Translations under genes and position numbers: made by a program
Notes under the pieces: model-generated
Told to the model about the DNA's origin: nothing
The model's database searches: none
The model's input: only the letters and a program-made list of their open reading frames with translations
In this document: piece by piece, positions 61,598-64,000 of the stretch
Layout: every line of letters starts with the position of its first letter
How positions within the stretch are numbered: the stretch's first letter is position 1
Assembly (NCBI GenBank): GCA_016794595.1
Contig: JAEUJN010000076.1
Coordinates: 124,001 to 188,000, forward strand
Direction of reading: 5' to 3'
Origin: Kineosporiaceae bacterium
GTDB lineage: Bacteria > Actinomycetota > Actinomycetes > Actinomycetales > Kineosporiaceae
Length of the DNA: 64,000 nucleotides

Positions 61598-63157
61598 TCA
61601 GGGTGTGAGCCGCTCCATCAGCAGCTCGCGGACCCGGGCGGCGTCCGCCTTGCCCCGCATCTGCTTCATCACAGCCCCCACCAGGGCGCCGACCGCGGCC
61701 ACCTTGCCCCCGCGAACCTTGTCGGCCACGTCGGCGTGGGCGGCGATCGCGGCCTCCACCGCGTCGATCAGCGGCCCGTCGTCCGAGACCAGCTCCAGCC
61801 CGCGGGCGGCGACCACCTCCGCCGGCCCCCCCTCACCGGCCAGGACGCCCTCGACCACCTGGCGGGCCAGGGCGTCGTTCAGCGTCCCGGCGTCCACCAA
61901 GGCCTGCAGCTCGGCCACCTGCGCCGGCGTGATCGCCAACGCGGACAGCTCCAGCCCTCGGGTGTTCGCCTGCCGGGCCAGCTCGCCCATCCACCACTTG
62001 CGCGCGGTGGCAGGGCTGGCTCCCGCGACCACCGTGGCCTCGATGGCCTCGGTGGCGCCGGCGTTCACCACGTCGCGCATCTCCAGGTCGCCGAAGCCCC
62101 ACTCGGTCTGCAGCCGGCGCCGCCGCTGGGCGGGCGGCTCGGGCAGCGTGGTCCGCAGCTGCTCGACCCAGGCCGCCTCCGGCGCGATCGGCACCAGATC
62201 GGGCTCGGGGAAGTAGCGGTAATCCTCGGCGTCGGACTTCTCCCGCCCGGCGGTGGTCACCCCGGTGTCCTCGTGCCAGTGCCGGGTCTCCTGGACGACG
62301 CGCCGGCCCGCGGCCAGTCGTGCCGCCTGCCGGGTGATCTCGTACCGGACGGCGCGCTCGATGCTGCGCAGCGAGTTGACGTTCTTGGTCTCGCTGCGAA
62401 TGCCGAACGGCACTGCTTTCTGCTCGGAGCTGGTGGCGTCGTCCGAGACCCGTTTCCGCAGCGACACATTGGCGTCGCAGCGCAGCGAGCCCTGCTCCAT
62501 CTTGACGTCGCTGACCCCCAGCGCCCGCAACAGGTCCCGCAGCGCGGAAACGTACGCGCGTGCCACTTCTGGCGCCCGATCACCAGCTCCCACAAGGGGT
62601 TTGGTGACGATCTCGATCAGCGGGATGCCGGCCCGGTTGTAGTCCACCAGGGAGTACTCGGCCCCGTGGATCCGCCCGGTCGCCCCACCCACGTGCGAGG
62701 ACTTGCCGGTGTCCTCCTCCATGTGGGCCCGCTCGATCTCGACCCGGAAGGTCGTGCCGTCGTCCAGTTCGACGTCCAGATGGCCGTCGAAGGCGATCGG
62801 CTCGTCGTACTGGGACGTCTGGAAGTTCTTCGGCATGTCCGGGTAGAAGTAGTTCTTGCGGGCGAACCGGCACCAGCTCGCGATCGTGCAGTTCAGCGCC
62901 AGGCCGATCCGCACCGCTCCCTCGAGGCCCTTGGCGTTCAGCACCGGCAGCGCTCCGGGCAGGCCCAGGCACACCGGGCACACCTGGCTGTTCGGCTCGG
63001 CACCGAAGGTGGTCGGGCAGCCGCAGAACATCTTGGTCGCGGTGTTGAGCTCGACGTGCACCTCGAGCCCCATCACCGGGTCGTAGGCGGCCATCGCTTC
63101 GTCGTAGGCCAGCACGGTCTCGCCCGTGCCGCTGGCTCCCATGGTCGTCAGGCTCAC
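61598..63157 (-). CDS. gatB: Aspartyl/glutamyl-tRNA amidotransferase subunit B
   Basis: 519 residues: [20 protein letters not shown] with zinc Cys pairs (CGCP, CPVCLG), [20 protein letters not shown] and the C-terminal tRNA-binding YqeY-like tail ([20 protein letters not shown]). With GatC and GatA it converts Glu-tRNA(Gln) and Asp-tRNA(Asn) to the amides. GTG 63157 starts 4 nt after gatA, giving the usual gatAB order. Confidence 0.95.
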   Translation of the reverse strand: MSLTTMGASGTGETVLAYDEAMAAYDPVMGLEVHVELNTATKMFCGCPTTFGAEPNSQVCPVCLGLPGALPVLNAKGLEGAVRIGLALNCTIASWCRFARKNYFYPDMPKNFQTSQYDEPIAFDGHLDVELDDGTTFRVEIERAHMEEDTGKSSHVGGATGRIHGAEYSLVDYNRAGIPLIEIVTKPLVGAGDRAPEVARAYVSALRDLLRALGVSDVKMEQGSLRCDANVSLRKRVSDDATSSEQKAVPFGIRSETKNVNSLRSIERAVRYEITRQAARLAAGRRVVQETRHWHEDTGVTTAGREKSDAEDYRYFPEPDLVPIAPEAAWVEQLRTTLPEPPAQRRRRLQTEWGFGDLEMRDVVNAGATEAIEATVVAGASPATARKWWMGELARQANTRGLELSALAITPAQVAELQALVDAGTLNDALARQVVEGVLAGEGGPAEVVAARGLELVSDDGPLIDAVEAAIAAHADVADKVRGGKVAAVGALVGAVMKQMRGKADAARVRELLMERLTP

Positions 63158-63161
63158 GGGA

Positions 63162-64000
63162 TCACACCGCCTCTCGGTCCAGGGACGGCGCCCGGTCGAG
63201 CAGCGCGCCACCCCAGCGGGAGGTCAGCGCGGCCTCCACCGCAGCGCCGACCAGGTACAACCGGTCATCGCACCGGGCGGGCGCCAGGATCTGCAGGCCC
63301 ACCGGCAGCCCGTCCTCCTCGGCCAGACCGGCGGGTAGCGACATCCCCGGCACCCCGGCCAGGTTCGCCGGGATGGTGGCGACGTCCTGCAGGTACATGG
63401 ACAACGGGTCGTCCAGCTTGTCGCCCAGCGGGAAGGCCGTCGTCGGCGAGGTCGGGGAGATCAGCACGTCGGCCACCTCGAAGGCGGCGGCGAAGTCCCG
63501 CTGGATCAGCGTGCGCACCTTCTGGGCGCTGCCGTAGTAGGCGTCGTAGTACCCCGAGGACAGCGCGTAGGTACCCAGGATGATCCGCCGCTTGACCTCG
63601 GCGCCGAACCCGACCTCCCTGGTGGCTGCCATGACCTGCTCGGCGGTCGGGTCGTCGACCCCCTTGGGGTAGACCCGGATGCCGTAGCGCATGGCGTCGA
63701 ACTTGGCCAGGTTGCTGCTGGCCTCGCTCGGCAGGATCAGGTAGTACGCCCCGAGCGCCGCCGTGAAGCTCGGGCAGCTCACCTCGACCACCTTGGCGCC
63801 GGCCGCCGTGAGCAGGTCGACCGCCTCGTCGAAGCGCTGCCGCACCCCGGCCTGGTAGCCGTCACCGCCGAGTTCGCGGACGACGCCCACGGTCACCCCG
63901 CCCAGGTCGCCGAGCGCCCCGCGCCGGGCCGCGGCCACGACGTCCGGGTACTGGCCGGTCAGGCTGGTGGAGTCCATCGGGTCGTGCCCGGCCATCACCT
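63162..64000 (-). CDS. gatA: Aspartyl/glutamyl-tRNA amidotransferase subunit A, C-terminal part (5' end outside window)
   Basis: About 279 C-terminal residues of the amidase-signature protein: [54 protein letters not shown] and [14 protein letters not shown], matching GatA. The catalytic Ser-cisSer-Lys part lies beyond the window edge. It is cotranscribed with gatB. Confidence 0.95.
   Translation of the reverse strand, partial: VMAGHDPMDSTSLTGQYPDVVAAARRGALGDLGGVTVGVVRELGGDGYQAGVRQRFDEAVDLLTAAGAKVVEVSCPSFTAALGAYYLILPSEASSNLAKFDAMRYGIRVYPKGVDDPTAEQVMAATREVGFGAEVKRRIILGTYALSSGYYDAYYGSAQKVRTLIQRDFAAAFEVADVLISPTSPTTAFPLGDKLDDPLSMYLQDVATIPANLAGVPGMSLPAGLAEEDGLPVGLQILAPARCDDRLYLVGAAVEAALTSRWGGALLDRAPSLDREAV

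Overview
The window is 64 kb of very GC-rich DNA with short gene spacing, many GTG starts, stop/start overlaps of the ATGA/GTGA type and leaderless-looking starts. It carries an actinobacterial arrangement of branched-chain amino acid genes plus gatAB, so it is most likely the chromosome of a high-GC actinomycete. The genus cannot be fixed from the sequence alone. No rRNA, tRNA, CRISPR array or complete insertion sequence was seen.

Region 1 (1-7.2 kb): the end of a GH3 glycosidase translationally coupled to a LacI regulator, an actinobacterial protein of unknown function, an XRE regulator plus membrane protein with a paired operator, a secreted protein, citramalate synthase (cimA) behind a leader-peptide attenuator, and a Phd/VapC-type toxin-antitoxin pair. 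Region 2 (7.3-23.5 kb): almost entirely minus strand. It holds ilvE-leuB, a TrkA/TrkH potassium uptake pair, a gamma-glutamyltransferase, serA, ilvC, ilvN, ilvB (with its own leader-peptide attenuator), a membrane GGDEF-EAL protein and ilvD. Together with cimA this supplies most of the isoleucine/valine/leucine pathway.

Region 3 (23.5-43.9 kb, accessory): a cupin, a CbiX-like chelatase, glpK, and an AbiEi/DUF559-like gene bracketed by two 100-bp direct repeats. Next comes a complete bacterial microcompartment locus of the RMM / aminoacetone-utilization type: GntR regulator, SDR dehydrogenase, small-molecule kinase, two BMC-T, one BMC-H and one BMC-P shell proteins, a cargo-like protein, CoA-acylating aldehyde dehydrogenase, PLP phospho-lyase and a divergent permease. 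Directly after the permease, on the plus strand, are an acetamidase/formamidase, a GlcG/HbpS-like protein, a B12-dependent diol dehydratase with fused large and medium subunits, its small subunit, and a reactivase. Both metabolic blocks would make propionaldehyde-type aldehydes beside a single shell.

Region 4 (43.9-61.3 kb, accessory): a roughly 17-kb minus-strand operon with mostly overlapping genes. I read it as an undescribed biosynthetic system. It contains a BesD-like Fe(II)/2-oxoglutarate enzyme whose iron site reads H-x-G (the radical halogenase signature), a class I lysyl-tRNA synthetase homologue, a FemAB-like/GNAT transferase, three PaaK-like adenylating enzymes, a glycosyltransferase fused to an ATP-grasp ligase, two sugar-nucleotide epimerase-type enzymes, a flippase, a cation/proton antiporter, a D-2-hydroxyacid dehydrogenase and several orphan proteins. 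The working hypothesis is that lysine is chlorinated (or otherwise modified), activated through tRNA and/or by adenylation/ATP-grasp, attached to a polyprenyl-linked sugar or small-molecule scaffold, and exported. Region 5 (61.4-64 kb): gatB and the 3' part of gatA resume the housekeeping backbone, so regions 3 and 4 look like an insertion between ilvD and gatB.
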